Below, in pieces: positions 1-10,218 of a stretch of DNA of 64,000 bases. The stretch's first letter is position 1; every line of letters begins with the position of its first letter. Both the position numbers and the translations under genes were made by a program. The DNA lies in the NCBI GenBank assembly GCA_013288745.1, contig JABDBG010000002.1:1-64000 (forward strand), in the 5' to 3' direction. The DNA is from Bacteroidota bacterium (GTDB lineage: Bacteria; Bacteroidota; Bacteroidia; Chitinophagales; Chitinophagaceae). The notes beneath the pieces were generated by a model. It had not been told where the DNA came from. It saw only the letters and a list, made by a program, of their open reading frames with translations, and searched no databases.

Positions 1-276
1 GATGATATGTACTCGATCATCGATGAAATTATTACAATGGGATCATATAAGAATAGTGTGATCAATATCGCCAATACTGAAAACTATAAAGTAAAGAATA
101 TTATAAAAGAGATCGAAACATTTACTAATAAAAAGGCTATTTATACTGAGCTTGACAAGGGACATACTTATTTTATTGATACAGGCCTAATAATGCCAAT
201 CTTAAAAAAATTACATATTCACTTCTCTTCCATTTATTTACCGGGACTTTTAAAAAAATATTACAGTAATAAATGA
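1..276 (+). CDS. NAD-dependent epimerase/dehydratase family protein, C-terminal fragment (5' end outside window)
   Basis: Frame open to the left edge; 'SVINIANTENYKVKNIIKEIETFTNKKA' resembles the C-terminal part of extended SDR sugar epimerases. Confidence 0.6.
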   Translation, partial: DDMYSIIDEIITMGSYKNSVINIANTENYKVKNIIKEIETFTNKKAIYTELDKGHTYFIDTGLIMPILKKLHIHFSSIYLPGLLKKYYSNK

Positions 277-1445
277 CTTATAAACAATCTATATTAAAAC
301 GGCATATTGAGTTTTTGCTAATATGGCCCATTGTTTTTATAGGAAAGATTTATGGTAAATTAAAAAAGCCCAATAAACAGTATAGTCATTTTTTATTTTT
401 CCCGGCTGCAGATATTGGCGGTTCGATAAAAGTAAATGCCGAGATCACGGAATGCATTAAGGATAAACATCCTTTGATCATTTTTTCAAAAAAGCCAAAG
501 AACAACAAATTTTTACCCTTATTCAACATTGAGGGTGTTGATATATTAGACCTGCATAATAAAATAGATAATAAGGCATATCATTTTGTAAATATTTTCT
601 ATAGAGGCGTACTGGCTTCATGGATCAATAGCAGTCCTGATGCTGTGATATTTGGAGGTGAGTCTCTTTATTTTTATAAGATAGTACCACATGTAAAAAA
701 CACGGTAAAAAAAGTAGAGTTATGCCATTTAAATACCTGGTTCAATTATTCACAGGCGTTTATAAAAGATATTACTATAAGAATATTTAGCACGCCGAAA
801 ATAAAACGTGATGCTGAACAATTATACAGGCAAAATAACTTGCCGAAAGAATATTTTGACAGATTGTTTTTTGTTGATAATAAAGTTGAAATACCGGTTT
901 ATAAACGGGTAGAAAATAACATTCTGCAAATTCTATTTGTAGGACGCAATGCACCTCAGAAAAGAATATACTTATTGGCTAAAATAGCAGACACTGCGTA
1001 TTCAAAAAAATTGCCGGTACATTTTACACTTGTGGGAGATGTCGCATCCTTTTTTGTATCCACTAATCCTGCTATCTATACAATACTCGGTGAAGTAGGC
1101 GATAGAAAAGAGTTAGAGAATATATATGAGAGATCAGATATGTTAATACTTACCTCAGCTTATGAAGGTCTGCCGTTGGTTGTAATGGATATGATGGCAA
1201 GAGGAAAAATAATATTATCGACAGATGTAGACGGTATACCTGATTATATAACGCATAAAGAAACAGGTATGTTGATAACTGAAAAAGAAGATGATAAAAT
1301 AGTTGCACAAGCAATTGAGTTGATCGAATTATTACTCAACGACCCTGAATTAAGAAAAGCAATAGAACTTAGAACTTATCGATTTGCAGTAGAACATTTT
1401 GGCGAATCAAATTTCAATAATTTTTATAGAAGGGTATTGAGTTAA
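273..1445 (+). CDS. glycosyltransferase (GT4-like)
   Basis: 'ILFVGRNAPQKRIYLLAKIAD' and 'SAYEGLPLVVMDMMARGKIILSTDVDGIPDYI' GT-B C-terminal motifs; overlaps previous stop by 4 nt. Confidence 0.85.
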   Translation: MTYKQSILKRHIEFLLIWPIVFIGKIYGKLKKPNKQYSHFLFFPAADIGGSIKVNAEITECIKDKHPLIIFSKKPKNNKFLPLFNIEGVDILDLHNKIDNKAYHFVNIFYRGVLASWINSSPDAVIFGGESLYFYKIVPHVKNTVKKVELCHLNTWFNYSQAFIKDITIRIFSTPKIKRDAEQLYRQNNLPKEYFDRLFFVDNKVEIPVYKRVENNILQILFVGRNAPQKRIYLLAKIADTAYSKKLPVHFTLVGDVASFFVSTNPAIYTILGEVGDRKELENIYERSDMLILTSAYEGLPLVVMDMMARGKIILSTDVDGIPDYITHKETGMLITEKEDDKIVAQAIELIELLLNDPELRKAIELRTYRFAVEHFGESNFNNFYRRVLS

Positions 1446-2461
1446 CTTCTGTTGTACTTCCATTTTCTGTATGCGGAGAATAGATATGATCCGAATCGGG
1501 AATTATCGATCAAAATGGCGGTCAATATCGATATTGACCGATAAGGATTGAATTTGTTTTTATCGCCCAACAATTCCTTCGATACCTCTATACATTCTTT
1601 TACAAAATCGTTTACACTTTTATTTCTTTCAGTTTTTGGAATTTGCAATAATCTATGCGATAATGATGCACAAATAAAATCAAGCATTCGATATCCATTT
1701 TTTTGTATCACATTGTTCACATCTTCCTTGCCGCTTTTATATTCCAGTAAAAATTTGCAGTATTGTAAAAAAGCGGCCTGATATTGAATGGCATTTGTAA
1801 GCTTAGATACACTATTATGTAACCGATATTGAAAAGCTACAGTATTTGATGTTGCTTTAAATGACAAGCCGGTAAGTCGTACCCATAATTCATAATCTGC
1901 AAAAATGAGGTTCGGGTAATTAGGTATTCCTCCGAGTCTATCATAATCAAAACTCCTCATTGCATAGCCCGTTCCTGTACTATCCAGGGTTCTTAAGAAC
2001 TGACAGTTTAAAAATGCGGCGGCATCTTGTACTTCAGCCATTGGTAAACAATCCTTTACTTTTTCTCCGGTACTATTGATGTACGTAAAGTGCGTTTGAT
2101 AAAGGCTTGCTGTAGGATACTTTTTGATCAAAGTATCGATTGTTGACAAGTAAGTGGGGGATAACAGATCATCGTGCCCTATAAGTGTAATAAATTCATT
2201 CTTTTTAATATCTTTTATTCTTGACCAATTTTCTTCAATTGATAAGGGCCTGCCTGCGGGAATTATCTCAATCTGCTGATGTTGTAAAGATCGCAGCCAC
2301 TCCAGCGTACCGTCAGTACTGCAATTATCGAGCACAATAATATTATACTCCTTATATGTTTGATTTAAAAGACTGTTGATACATTCCTTTACATAACTGC
2401 CACCGTTGCGAACGGGCAGTATAATACTAAATTGATTAATATTTTTCTCTAGGTTGTCCAC
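1442..2461 (-). CDS. glycosyltransferase family 2
   Basis: 'FSIILPVRNGGSYVKECINSLLNQTYKEYNIIVLDNCSTDGT' GT-A motif. Confidence 0.9.
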   Translation of the reverse strand: MDNLEKNINQFSIILPVRNGGSYVKECINSLLNQTYKEYNIIVLDNCSTDGTLEWLRSLQHQQIEIIPAGRPLSIEENWSRIKDIKKNEFITLIGHDDLLSPTYLSTIDTLIKKYPTASLYQTHFTYINSTGEKVKDCLPMAEVQDAAAFLNCQFLRTLDSTGTGYAMRSFDYDRLGGIPNYPNLIFADYELWVRLTGLSFKATSNTVAFQYRLHNSVSKLTNAIQYQAAFLQYCKFLLEYKSGKEDVNNVIQKNGYRMLDFICASLSHRLLQIPKTERNKSVNDFVKECIEVSKELLGDKNKFNPYRSISILTAILIDNSRFGSYLFSAYRKWKYNRS

Positions 2462-2462
2462 T

Positions 2463-3596
2463 TTATGATTTATCTATCAATTGTAGAAAGGGGGCAATTG
2501 CTTTGTCGAAACTATAATGTTTGGCTGCCTTAATTGCATTTTGGACATACAACTGATAATTTTCTCTGATAGTAAGAATAGCCTTTCGGATATCTTCGGG
2601 TTCCATTGTATCAATAGTTACACCGCATTTAAATTCATTTACAAACTTAAAACCGATAATATTGCTGCAAACAACCGGAACACCCGCAGCTAAATATTTA
2701 AACATTTTCCCCGAAGGGGCAGTTGCATAATTAAAATAATTATCTCTGATCGAAGGCACATCAAAATTGTAGAAACAAAATCCAATTTCATAATCGGATA
2801 GGAATTCGACAACTTCTTCATTTTCTAAATATTTATTGTTGATTTTTAATCTGTCTTTTAAATTGCTGTATTCAGCGTTAACCTTATCACTATCTTTTTT
2901 CATGATAGCGCCCTGAACGGTCATTACTTCATCAGGATATTTATTTAAATACTTAAGGCAATGGTAAAAACCCAGCTCATCATATGCGGAACCACCATAT
3001 ATTAATCCACGTCTTTTTTCTTTTATTTCAATTTCCTTAAAATTGGGAGAATTTTGTACGATAAAGGTTAAAAGCTTTTTCTCTTTAAGCAAATATTCAT
3101 ATCGCTCCGGGCTCTGAATAATTACGCAGTTAATATAATCAGTATTTATTAATGGGAAATATTGTTCATCAACACATAATTCTAAAGATAAAAAATCAGT
3201 TTTCTGTTTCAGGATAGAACAGAATAAAGCATTCAATGTATCAATACTGATAATTGCTTTAAACTTATTTTTCTTAATAATGTTCTTAATAAACAGGAAC
3301 CTGAAAAAATAGTGTTTATAATTTAATTTATTTTTCTTGAAATATTTAGCTTCTTCATTAAAAAGTGAAATAAATTGAAAAAGTAGCCAATAAAAATACC
3401 TCGTTTTTACATGGAAGTATCTGTGATAGAGAACATTTTTATTTGTTAGTTTTTGGTTATTAAAACTACGGGGATATTCTGCAGTTATAGTTACCTCATA
3501 CTTTTTTTCAAGCTCATCGCACAATTGAATTAATGTTGGCGAATAGGCGATATGCTCTCCATGAAATAATATTAATATCTTTTCTTTATTGTTCAT
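2463..3596 (-). CDS. glycosyltransferase (GT-B like)
   Basis: 'APSGKMFKYLAAGVPVVCSNIIGFKFVNEFKCGVTID' C-terminal GT motif. Confidence 0.75.
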   Translation of the reverse strand: MNNKEKILILFHGEHIAYSPTLIQLCDELEKKYEVTITAEYPRSFNNQKLTNKNVLYHRYFHVKTRYFYWLLFQFISLFNEEAKYFKKNKLNYKHYFFRFLFIKNIIKKNKFKAIISIDTLNALFCSILKQKTDFLSLELCVDEQYFPLINTDYINCVIIQSPERYEYLLKEKKLLTFIVQNSPNFKEIEIKEKRRGLIYGGSAYDELGFYHCLKYLNKYPDEVMTVQGAIMKKDSDKVNAEYSNLKDRLKINNKYLENEEVVEFLSDYEIGFCFYNFDVPSIRDNYFNYATAPSGKMFKYLAAGVPVVCSNIIGFKFVNEFKCGVTIDTMEPEDIRKAILTIRENYQLYVQNAIKAAKHYSFDKAIAPFLQLIDKS

Positions 3597-4470
3597 TCAT
3601 CATCATATTAGCTAGCTGATAAAAATCGACTGCAGGCGTCCATCCTAGACTCATTAATTTCTCAGGTGAACTTACTAGTATTTTGTATTCGGGTATATAA
3701 TTCTGTTCTAATTTTACGTGGTCTTCCCAATGTAAATTTACTTTTTCAAAACAATATTTTACCCAGTCCTTAATCGAATATGCTTTCCCACATCCTATTA
3801 CAACTTCAAATATACTATCCTGGTTTATTAATATCCATATAGCTTCAACCATATCACCCGCGTAATTAAATTCTTTTCTTACATCAATATTCCCTAATAT
3901 CAGTAGCTCTTTGCTTCCCTGGGCAATTCGTTGTACGGCCCTTACTATCTTTTGATTTACATGATGTTCTGTTCTTAAAGGACTATCGTGGTTGAAGAAA
4001 TAGCCAACATATACTTTTAACCCAAATGACTTTTGATAATAGCGTGCGGCATACACAGATTGAATTCTGGCAATTGAGTAAGGGCTATTGCCATCAAAAT
4101 CGGTGGCCTCAGTTATAGGGAGTCCCTCATTTTCGAACTGCATGGCACTTCCCGAAAGAAAAATTTTTGATTTAATACTGTGTAACCTTACAGCTTCAAG
4201 AATATTCAGTGTTCCGGTAGATATTGTTTCATGATTTTCAAATAACACATCATGCCTTGTAGTTGAATTCGCTGCTAAATGAAATATGTAGTCTGCCTGA
4301 TTTTTTTTTATTTGATCTTCTACAAAAGCATAATCACTAACATCTCCACATACGTCTGAATTTTTACGTGATATATTTATAACCTTGATCCCCTTTTTTT
4401 TTAACAGGATGCTTAAAAAAAAACCATCCTGTCCGTTAGCGCCAAAAATTATAGCAGTTGTATTACCCAT
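3586..4470 (-). CDS. GDP-mannose 4,6-dehydratase-like NAD-dependent epimerase/dehydratase
   Basis: 'IIFGANGQDGFFLSILL', 'SPYSIARIQSVYAARYYQ', 'GYFFNHDSPLR' typical of GMD/RMD family. Confidence 0.8.
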   Translation of the reverse strand: MGNTTAIIFGANGQDGFFLSILLKKKGIKVINISRKNSDVCGDVSDYAFVEDQIKKNQADYIFHLAANSTTRHDVLFENHETISTGTLNILEAVRLHSIKSKIFLSGSAMQFENEGLPITEATDFDGNSPYSIARIQSVYAARYYQKSFGLKVYVGYFFNHDSPLRTEHHVNQKIVRAVQRIAQGSKELLILGNIDVRKEFNYAGDMVEAIWILINQDSIFEVVIGCGKAYSIKDWVKYCFEKVNLHWEDHVKLEQNYIPEYKILVSSPEKLMSLGWTPAVDFYQLANMMMNEQ

Positions 4471-5179
4471 TACTAAATAATTTTTTAAGGCAGAAGATTG
4501 TATTGATATGCGTGTCAGCGTATGTGAAATAGCCTTTGGAATGCATGAATTGGCTAATACTATCTATCTTTTTTTCTGAATTATTGAGGTAACCGAATGT
4601 AATGGTTTCCACGCAAATTACTTCAGGCTGATAGGTATCAAAATCAATTGATTCTAATATATCCAGATCAAGTCCTTCAACATCCAGTGAAATAAAATTG
4701 GGGTGAGGAGCAAAATATTTTTTAAAAATGTCATTAATATTTTTAAGTGGAACCTTCTTCACCTCGTAATTAATACCTGTTTCATTTTTTCGAATGTCAG
4801 CTTCTTCTTTAGAAAAAGTGCTCCAGCCATTTACTTCTCCCGGAAACATATAAAAGTTAACGTCATCTTCATTGTTTATGCCTATGCCTATATTTAACAG
4901 GATATCGTTTGGTCTTTGCTTTTTGATAGTCTGATACATTGTAATGTCAGGTTCTATACAAACACCTTTGCAACCACGAAGATAAAAATTGTATGTATTA
5001 TTGCATAGCTTCGGTTGGTTTGTCCCAATTTCTAAATAAGTAGGATGAGTTATTTTAAGAGTAGAAAATAAATAGTCGATAATTATATCTTCTCCCGTTT
5101 GTGAATACGTCGCTTTTGCATTTAAAAAAATGACATCCAATCCTTTCTTGCACTTATTAAAAATTCGTTTTATATTCAT
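4463..5179 (-). CDS. FkbM family methyltransferase
   Basis: 'YLEIGTNQPKLCNNTYNFYLRGCKGVCIEPD' and 'ISLDVEGLDLDILESIDF'. Confidence 0.85.
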   Translation of the reverse strand: MNIKRIFNKCKKGLDVIFLNAKATYSQTGEDIIIDYLFSTLKITHPTYLEIGTNQPKLCNNTYNFYLRGCKGVCIEPDITMYQTIKKQRPNDILLNIGIGINNEDDVNFYMFPGEVNGWSTFSKEEADIRKNETGINYEVKKVPLKNINDIFKKYFAPHPNFISLDVEGLDLDILESIDFDTYQPEVICVETITFGYLNNSEKKIDSISQFMHSKGYFTYADTHINTIFCLKKLFSNG

Positions 5180-5204
5180 TGTAAAATTACTTTATAGTAG
5201 TGCT

Positions 5205-6461
5205 CTACTTTTTATAAATATCTATTGTTGGGATCGGGAAAATAAAACCTGTACCTCTTTCTAAAGCTTTTTTTTCTCTTTCTATAAATTCAGCTTTGAA
5301 ATGCCAGGGTAGTACCAGGTAATAATCCGGGTTCATTGCACGACTTTCTTCCTCACTGATAATTGGGATATTAGTTCCTAAGGTAAAAGCTCCATATTTA
5401 TCGGGGTTTCGTTCTGCTGCATATTCTACCAACATACTATTGATATTGCACCATTGTAAAATGGTATTACCTTTTGTAGATGCACCATAAATATGAACTT
5501 TTTTACCTTCGTTCTTTAATTTAATTAATAGGTCGTGCAATTCATTTTTCACTTTTTCTATTCTGTATTGAAAAGCAACATATGGTTTATCGGTATCCAG
5601 TTCTAAGTCAAACTCTGTTTGCCTGACATCATTCATCAGTTTATGATCAGCTTTGTTATAGTACAAGCTGCTTTCTTTGTGCGTAGCATAACAACGGATA
5701 CTTCCTCCGTTAATGTCATTGAAAGATATTTTAAAAATTTTCATGCCAGCCATGTTTGCAATTTTTTCCAATACTGCCAGACTATAAAATTCTAAATGCT
5801 CATGGCAGATGGTATCATAACTATCTAATGCCAGCATTTGCGGCATATAGCTCATTTCAAAAACCCATATGCCTTCAGGCGATAAAAACCTTTTAATGTC
5901 TTTTACAAAATCAACGGGACTTTCTAAATCATAAAACATCGCGATGGATGTTATTATATCCATTTTCTTATCACCAATAGCTTTTGATAATTCAGGCGAA
6001 GGGAAAATATCCTGAACAACAGTTGCTATTTTTACCTCCTGAGCAACGTCGCTGGGGTCGCAGCCGAATTTTGTCCAATTTGCAGGATAATAATTTAGTA
6101 GCGTGCCATCATTACAACCAATGTCTAATACAGTGCAATTATCCTTCTTTAGAAGTCCTAATGTACTATCAACAATTTCTTTTAAATGATTACGCATTGT
6201 AGCGTTAGTACCGCTTCTGTACCAATAGGCAGCATATAAAATTTCAGAAGGCACGCTATGTTCCATTTGCAATAAGCCGCAAGCATTCTCATCTATTTGT
6301 GGATTACAACGTAGTAAGGAACAATTGATCTTTCTGTTTGAAGGCATTTCTTTACCTGGCTTCACAAATGATCCTTGCAAGTATTGAGGGCCTAAATCTA
6401 TTACGGGAGTCAACGAAGCCGAACCACAAACGCGGCAAGTAGTTCTTTTACGAATATGCAT
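5205..6461 (-). CDS. class I SAM methyltransferase, NDP-sugar C-methyltransferase-like
   Basis: N-terminal Cys motif 'CRVCGSASLTPVIDLG', 'VLDIGCNDGTLLNYYP', C-terminal 'VHIYGASTKGNTILQWCNI'. Confidence 0.85.
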   Translation of the reverse strand: MHIRKRTTCRVCGSASLTPVIDLGPQYLQGSFVKPGKEMPSNRKINCSLLRCNPQIDENACGLLQMEHSVPSEILYAAYWYRSGTNATMRNHLKEIVDSTLGLLKKDNCTVLDIGCNDGTLLNYYPANWTKFGCDPSDVAQEVKIATVVQDIFPSPELSKAIGDKKMDIITSIAMFYDLESPVDFVKDIKRFLSPEGIWVFEMSYMPQMLALDSYDTICHEHLEFYSLAVLEKIANMAGMKIFKISFNDINGGSIRCYATHKESSLYYNKADHKLMNDVRQTEFDLELDTDKPYVAFQYRIEKVKNELHDLLIKLKNEGKKVHIYGASTKGNTILQWCNINSMLVEYAAERNPDKYGAFTLGTNIPIISEEESRAMNPDYYLVLPWHFKAEFIEREKKALERGTGFIFPIPTIDIYKK

Positions 6462-6505
6462 AAGTGTATATAATTATTGAAATAAAGTAATAAAGAGATT
6501 AATAT

Positions 6506-7360
6506 TTATGTAGTTATTATTTTTTTTAATTTTTCGGTATTTCCCCAGAAGTTCATAGGTTCAAAATTATTATATTGATAATAACCTAAATTCAATTTTA
6601 TCGTTTTATTTATTTTAGCCAAATAATCAATAACAAATTGTTTTACAGTTATTGGTTGTCCGCTACAACAATTAATTATTCCATTTATTTTCTGTTGCAG
6701 AGAAATTGCAACGATATAGTCGGCAACTGTTTCTACAGGTAAAAAATCTCTTATTTGTTCGCCGCCACTCATATTAAAAGTTTCGGCATTCTGCTCAATT
6801 GCTTTATCGAGCTGCGAAGTTAAGGAATTTGGGTTTTGATGCTTCCCAAACATATAAAATAGCCTGACCCATTTCATATTTAGTAAAAATTCAGTTCTTA
6901 CACTTTCTATAAATATCCGCAATTCGTTTTTGGCTATCGCATAAGCATTACTGGGGCTACATTCCATCTCCTCATTTAATTCACCTTCCTGCATCCCGTA
7001 CTCAAAGCAAGTACCAGTTATAGTAATATCTTTTAGTCCGTTTTTGATGATATTTTTCAGGAAAGATTGATGTCTGGGTAAGTTTTCGGTTAAATGAAAA
7101 TCGCTTTTATAATTTGGCAAGCCTTCCCAGGCTAAATGAATTAAAATATCGGGTGCGTTAAAGAATTGAAAATAATCAGTAGCATCGTCGAAGTTTTTAA
7201 GATCCAATTCAATATACTTTACTTTATCAAACCAGCTATAGGTTTTTGCTTTTTGAATATTCGATGACGTAGCAATAACCGACAACTTCTGTTTCAACAA
7301 CTCTTCAATCACATAATTCCCAATAAAACCCGTGGCGCCAGTTACTAATACCTTTTTCAT
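6506..7360 (-). CDS. NAD(P)-dependent epimerase/reductase (SDR)
   Basis: 'VLVTGATGFIGNYVIEELL', 'PSNAYAIAKNELRIF'. Confidence 0.85.
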   Translation of the reverse strand: MKKVLVTGATGFIGNYVIEELLKQKLSVIATSSNIQKAKTYSWFDKVKYIELDLKNFDDATDYFQFFNAPDILIHLAWEGLPNYKSDFHLTENLPRHQSFLKNIIKNGLKDITITGTCFEYGMQEGELNEEMECSPSNAYAIAKNELRIFIESVRTEFLLNMKWVRLFYMFGKHQNPNSLTSQLDKAIEQNAETFNMSGGEQIRDFLPVETVADYIVAISLQQKINGIINCCSGQPITVKQFVIDYLAKINKTIKLNLGYYQYNNFEPMNFWGNTEKLKKIITT

Positions 7361-8587
7361 TTATAGTATTTCTAATTCAGGAATTGCGATGACAAATTTG
7401 CCTCCCCAATCTTTAATATAAGATAGCTGTTTTGTTATTTCACTTTTCAAATTCCAGGGTAATATAATAACATAATCGGGCTTTTGTTGTTTCAGATGGC
7501 TTTCGGCAACAACAGGGATATGACTTGCAGGTAAAAATTTATTTTGCTTATGAGGGTTTGCATCCACTACAAAATCTATCAGATCGTTTTTAATACCACA
7601 ATAATTCAGAAGCGTATTTCCTTTTGCAGCGGCGCCATAAGCAGCAACTGTTTTACCTGCTTTTTTTTGATCAATCAGAAACTCAGTAATACCTAATTTT
7701 ACTTTAGTTGCCTTTTGTTGAAAATTATTGTAGTAGGAGAGTGTATTAAGTCCTTTCGTAATTTCTTGATCTATTAATTTCTTAACATTTTCTGAAATTT
7801 CTTTAGTGTTATCTTCTTTGTGTTTTGCATAAATTCTTAATGATCCTCCATGTGTTGGTATTTCTTCTACATCAAACATTTCTAATCCCTGGGATTCAAA
7901 TATTTGCTTAACTGTATAGAAAGATAAGTACGAAAAATGTTCGTGGTATATAGTATCAAACTGATTATTGTCAACTAATTGCATCAGGTGTGGAAACTCC
8001 ATTGTTATTACACCGTTTTGTTTTAACGCTACTTTCATCCCGCCAACAAAATCAACTATATCGGGTACGTGCGCGAGTACATTATTACCTAATAACAGAT
8101 CAGCCTTTTTATTATTTGCTGCCAGATCTTTCGCTAATCTTACTCCAAAAAAATCAATTATTGAATCGATTCCTTTTGCTTTAGCTGCTTCGGCTGTATT
8201 GGCTGTAGGTTCTATACCCAAAGCAGGAATATTTTTTTGTTTAAAGTATTGCAATAAATAGCCATCATTAGATGCTATTTCAATAACTAAAGAGGAATCA
8301 TTTAATTTGAATCTGTCCGTTACTATATCAGTGTACTTTTTTGCATGTTCAAGCCAGCTTGTACTAAAGGATGAAAAATAAACATAATTATTATCAAAAA
8401 TTGCATCGGACTTTTTATATTCATCTACCTGTACTAAAAAACATTTATTACAAGTGTATACTTTTAAAGGGAAAAATACTTCCGGTTCATTTAATTCATC
8501 TTTGGTTAAGAATGAATTAGATGCTGGCGAATTAATTAAATCTATAAATACGTCGGTCAATGGATTCTTGCAAAATCTACAATTCAT
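7361..8587 (-). CDS. class I SAM methyltransferase, NDP-hexose C-methyltransferase-like
   Basis: 'CRFCKNPLTDVFIDLINSPASNSFL', 'VIEIASNDGYLLQYF', 'VAAYGAAAKGNTLLNYCGI'. Confidence 0.9.
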   Translation of the reverse strand: MNCRFCKNPLTDVFIDLINSPASNSFLTKDELNEPEVFFPLKVYTCNKCFLVQVDEYKKSDAIFDNNYVYFSSFSTSWLEHAKKYTDIVTDRFKLNDSSLVIEIASNDGYLLQYFKQKNIPALGIEPTANTAEAAKAKGIDSIIDFFGVRLAKDLAANNKKADLLLGNNVLAHVPDIVDFVGGMKVALKQNGVITMEFPHLMQLVDNNQFDTIYHEHFSYLSFYTVKQIFESQGLEMFDVEEIPTHGGSLRIYAKHKEDNTKEISENVKKLIDQEITKGLNTLSYYNNFQQKATKVKLGITEFLIDQKKAGKTVAAYGAAAKGNTLLNYCGIKNDLIDFVVDANPHKQNKFLPASHIPVVAESHLKQQKPDYVIILPWNLKSEITKQLSYIKDWGGKFVIAIPELEIL

Positions 8588-8590
8588 AAA

Positions 8591-9136
8591 TTATACTCCT
8601 TTAAAATTATTATCGAGAAAAGGATGTTCCTCATCTCGTTTTGAAATATTTGATAGCGGCAATGGCCAGTTAATAGCAATCTTTGGATCATTATATCTTA
8701 TACCCGCTTCAACATTAGGTTGATAAAATTGAGAATGATGATAGATCAATTCGCAATCGTCACTCAGTGTTTGAAATCCATGTGCAAAGCCTTCCGGTAT
8801 ATACAACATTCGTTTATTCTCAGCCGATAATTCAACCCCGGCCCATTGTAAAAAGGTAGATGAATCTTTGCGTAAATCAATAATTACGTCAAAAATTTTA
8901 CCGGATATACATCGTACTAATTTTATTTCAGCAAAAGAAGCTCCTTGATAGTGCATTCCTCGTATCGTTCCTTTCTGTGCAGTGTAAGAATGATTTAACT
9001 GAACCCATTCCTTTGTGTGGCCAATTTTCTCAAACTCATGTTTGCAAAATGTTCTTGCAAACCAACCTCTTTCATCCTGAAACAGATCAAGGTCTATTAT
9101 AAAACTACCCTTTAAAACTGTTTCTGTAAATTTCAT
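8591..9136 (-). CDS. dTDP-4-dehydrorhamnose 3,5-epimerase family protein
   Basis: 'GSFIIDLDLFQDERGWFARTFC', 'GTIRGMHYQ', 'YIPEGFAHGFQTLSDD'. Confidence 0.92.
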   Translation of the reverse strand: MKFTETVLKGSFIIDLDLFQDERGWFARTFCKHEFEKIGHTKEWVQLNHSYTAQKGTIRGMHYQGASFAEIKLVRCISGKIFDVIIDLRKDSSTFLQWAGVELSAENKRMLYIPEGFAHGFQTLSDDCELIYHHSQFYQPNVEAGIRYNDPKIAINWPLPLSNISKRDEEHPFLDNNFKGV

Positions 9137-10218
9137 TTTGCCTGATATTGTTTAATCTGATCTAAAGTAAAATTAAACAAATCCATTTCATTTTTCTTAT
9201 ACCAGTTAATTGTCCATTCAATTGCCTGTTGACTGTTTAATTTGGGTTGCCAGTTCAATTCTTTTCCAGCTTTGGTAATATCTAGTTTTAACAGTCCGGC
9301 TTCATGTACCTGATCGGCAGTAGAAATATCTTTCCAGTGACCTGCTCCCCAATTATTTATAGCGATATCGACCAATTTATTTACAGGTAAATGATCGCTG
9401 GGAAGCGGGCCAAAATTATATGCAGGCGAAACTTTTGAATAATCTGTATATGCACAGATGGCTAATTGTAAATAGCCGCTTAATGGCTCTAAAACATGCT
9501 GCCATGGCCTAATCGAATTAGGGTTTCTTACTTCAATGAGCTCATTATTTTGCAAAGCTCTCACAATATCAGGAATAATCCTGTCTTTGCTCCAATCTCC
9601 GCCACCAATTACATTTCCTGCACGTGCGCTAATTATCGCTTTTTGATGTTGTTGGTATTGTTTTATATTGAAGAAAGAATTTCTAAAAGAGTTTGTCACT
9701 ATTTCTGCCGCAGCTTTGCTGGCACTATAAGGGTCGTAGCCACCGAGTATATCTTCTTCTCTGTAATGGTAATCAATTTCCTTATTATCGTAAACTTTGT
9801 CGGTTGTTATTACAATGACTGTACACTTTTTATTAAGGTGAATAACGGATTCTAATAGATTTGCTGTTCCAATTGCGTTTACATCGAATGTTTCGGAAGG
9901 GATCTCGTAGGAACGTCTAACTAAAGCCTGAGCTGCTAAGTGAAAAATAACATCGGGTTGAAAATTATTGATCTCTTTTTTAAGCCTTTCTTTATCTCTA
10001 ATATCGGCAAAAATATTCTCGAATTGCAGGTTTGATTTTGTGATATTAAATAGGGAAAATTCGTTTTCCGGGGGTAAAGAATAACCTTTAATTTCTGCAC
10101 CCAATATATGAAGCCAATTAATCAACCATGCTCCTTTAAATCCTGTATGTCCGGTAACAAAAATCTTTTTATTGCGATAAAAATTATCAAGTGTTTTGTT
10201 TAATTCCACTTTTTCCAT
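9133..10218 (-). CDS. rfbG: CDP-glucose 4,6-dehydratase
   Basis: 'KKIFVTGHTGFKGAWL', 'GGYDPYSASKAAAEI', 'ARAGNVIGGGDWSKDRIIPDIVRA'; adjacent to cytidylyltransferase. Confidence 0.95.
   Translation of the reverse strand: MEKVELNKTLDNFYRNKKIFVTGHTGFKGAWLINWLHILGAEIKGYSLPPENEFSLFNITKSNLQFENIFADIRDKERLKKEINNFQPDVIFHLAAQALVRRSYEIPSETFDVNAIGTANLLESVIHLNKKCTVIVITTDKVYDNKEIDYHYREEDILGGYDPYSASKAAAEIVTNSFRNSFFNIKQYQQHQKAIISARAGNVIGGGDWSKDRIIPDIVRALQNNELIEVRNPNSIRPWQHVLEPLSGYLQLAICAYTDYSKVSPAYNFGPLPSDHLPVNKLVDIAINNWGAGHWKDISTADQVHEAGLLKLDITKAGKELNWQPKLNSQQAIEWTINWYKKNEMDLFNFTLDQIKQYQAK

Noticed and set aside
7968-8261. 97-aa plus-strand ORF inside the C-methyltransferase gene
   Set aside because: Antisense to a clear conserved coding region; no recognisable domain
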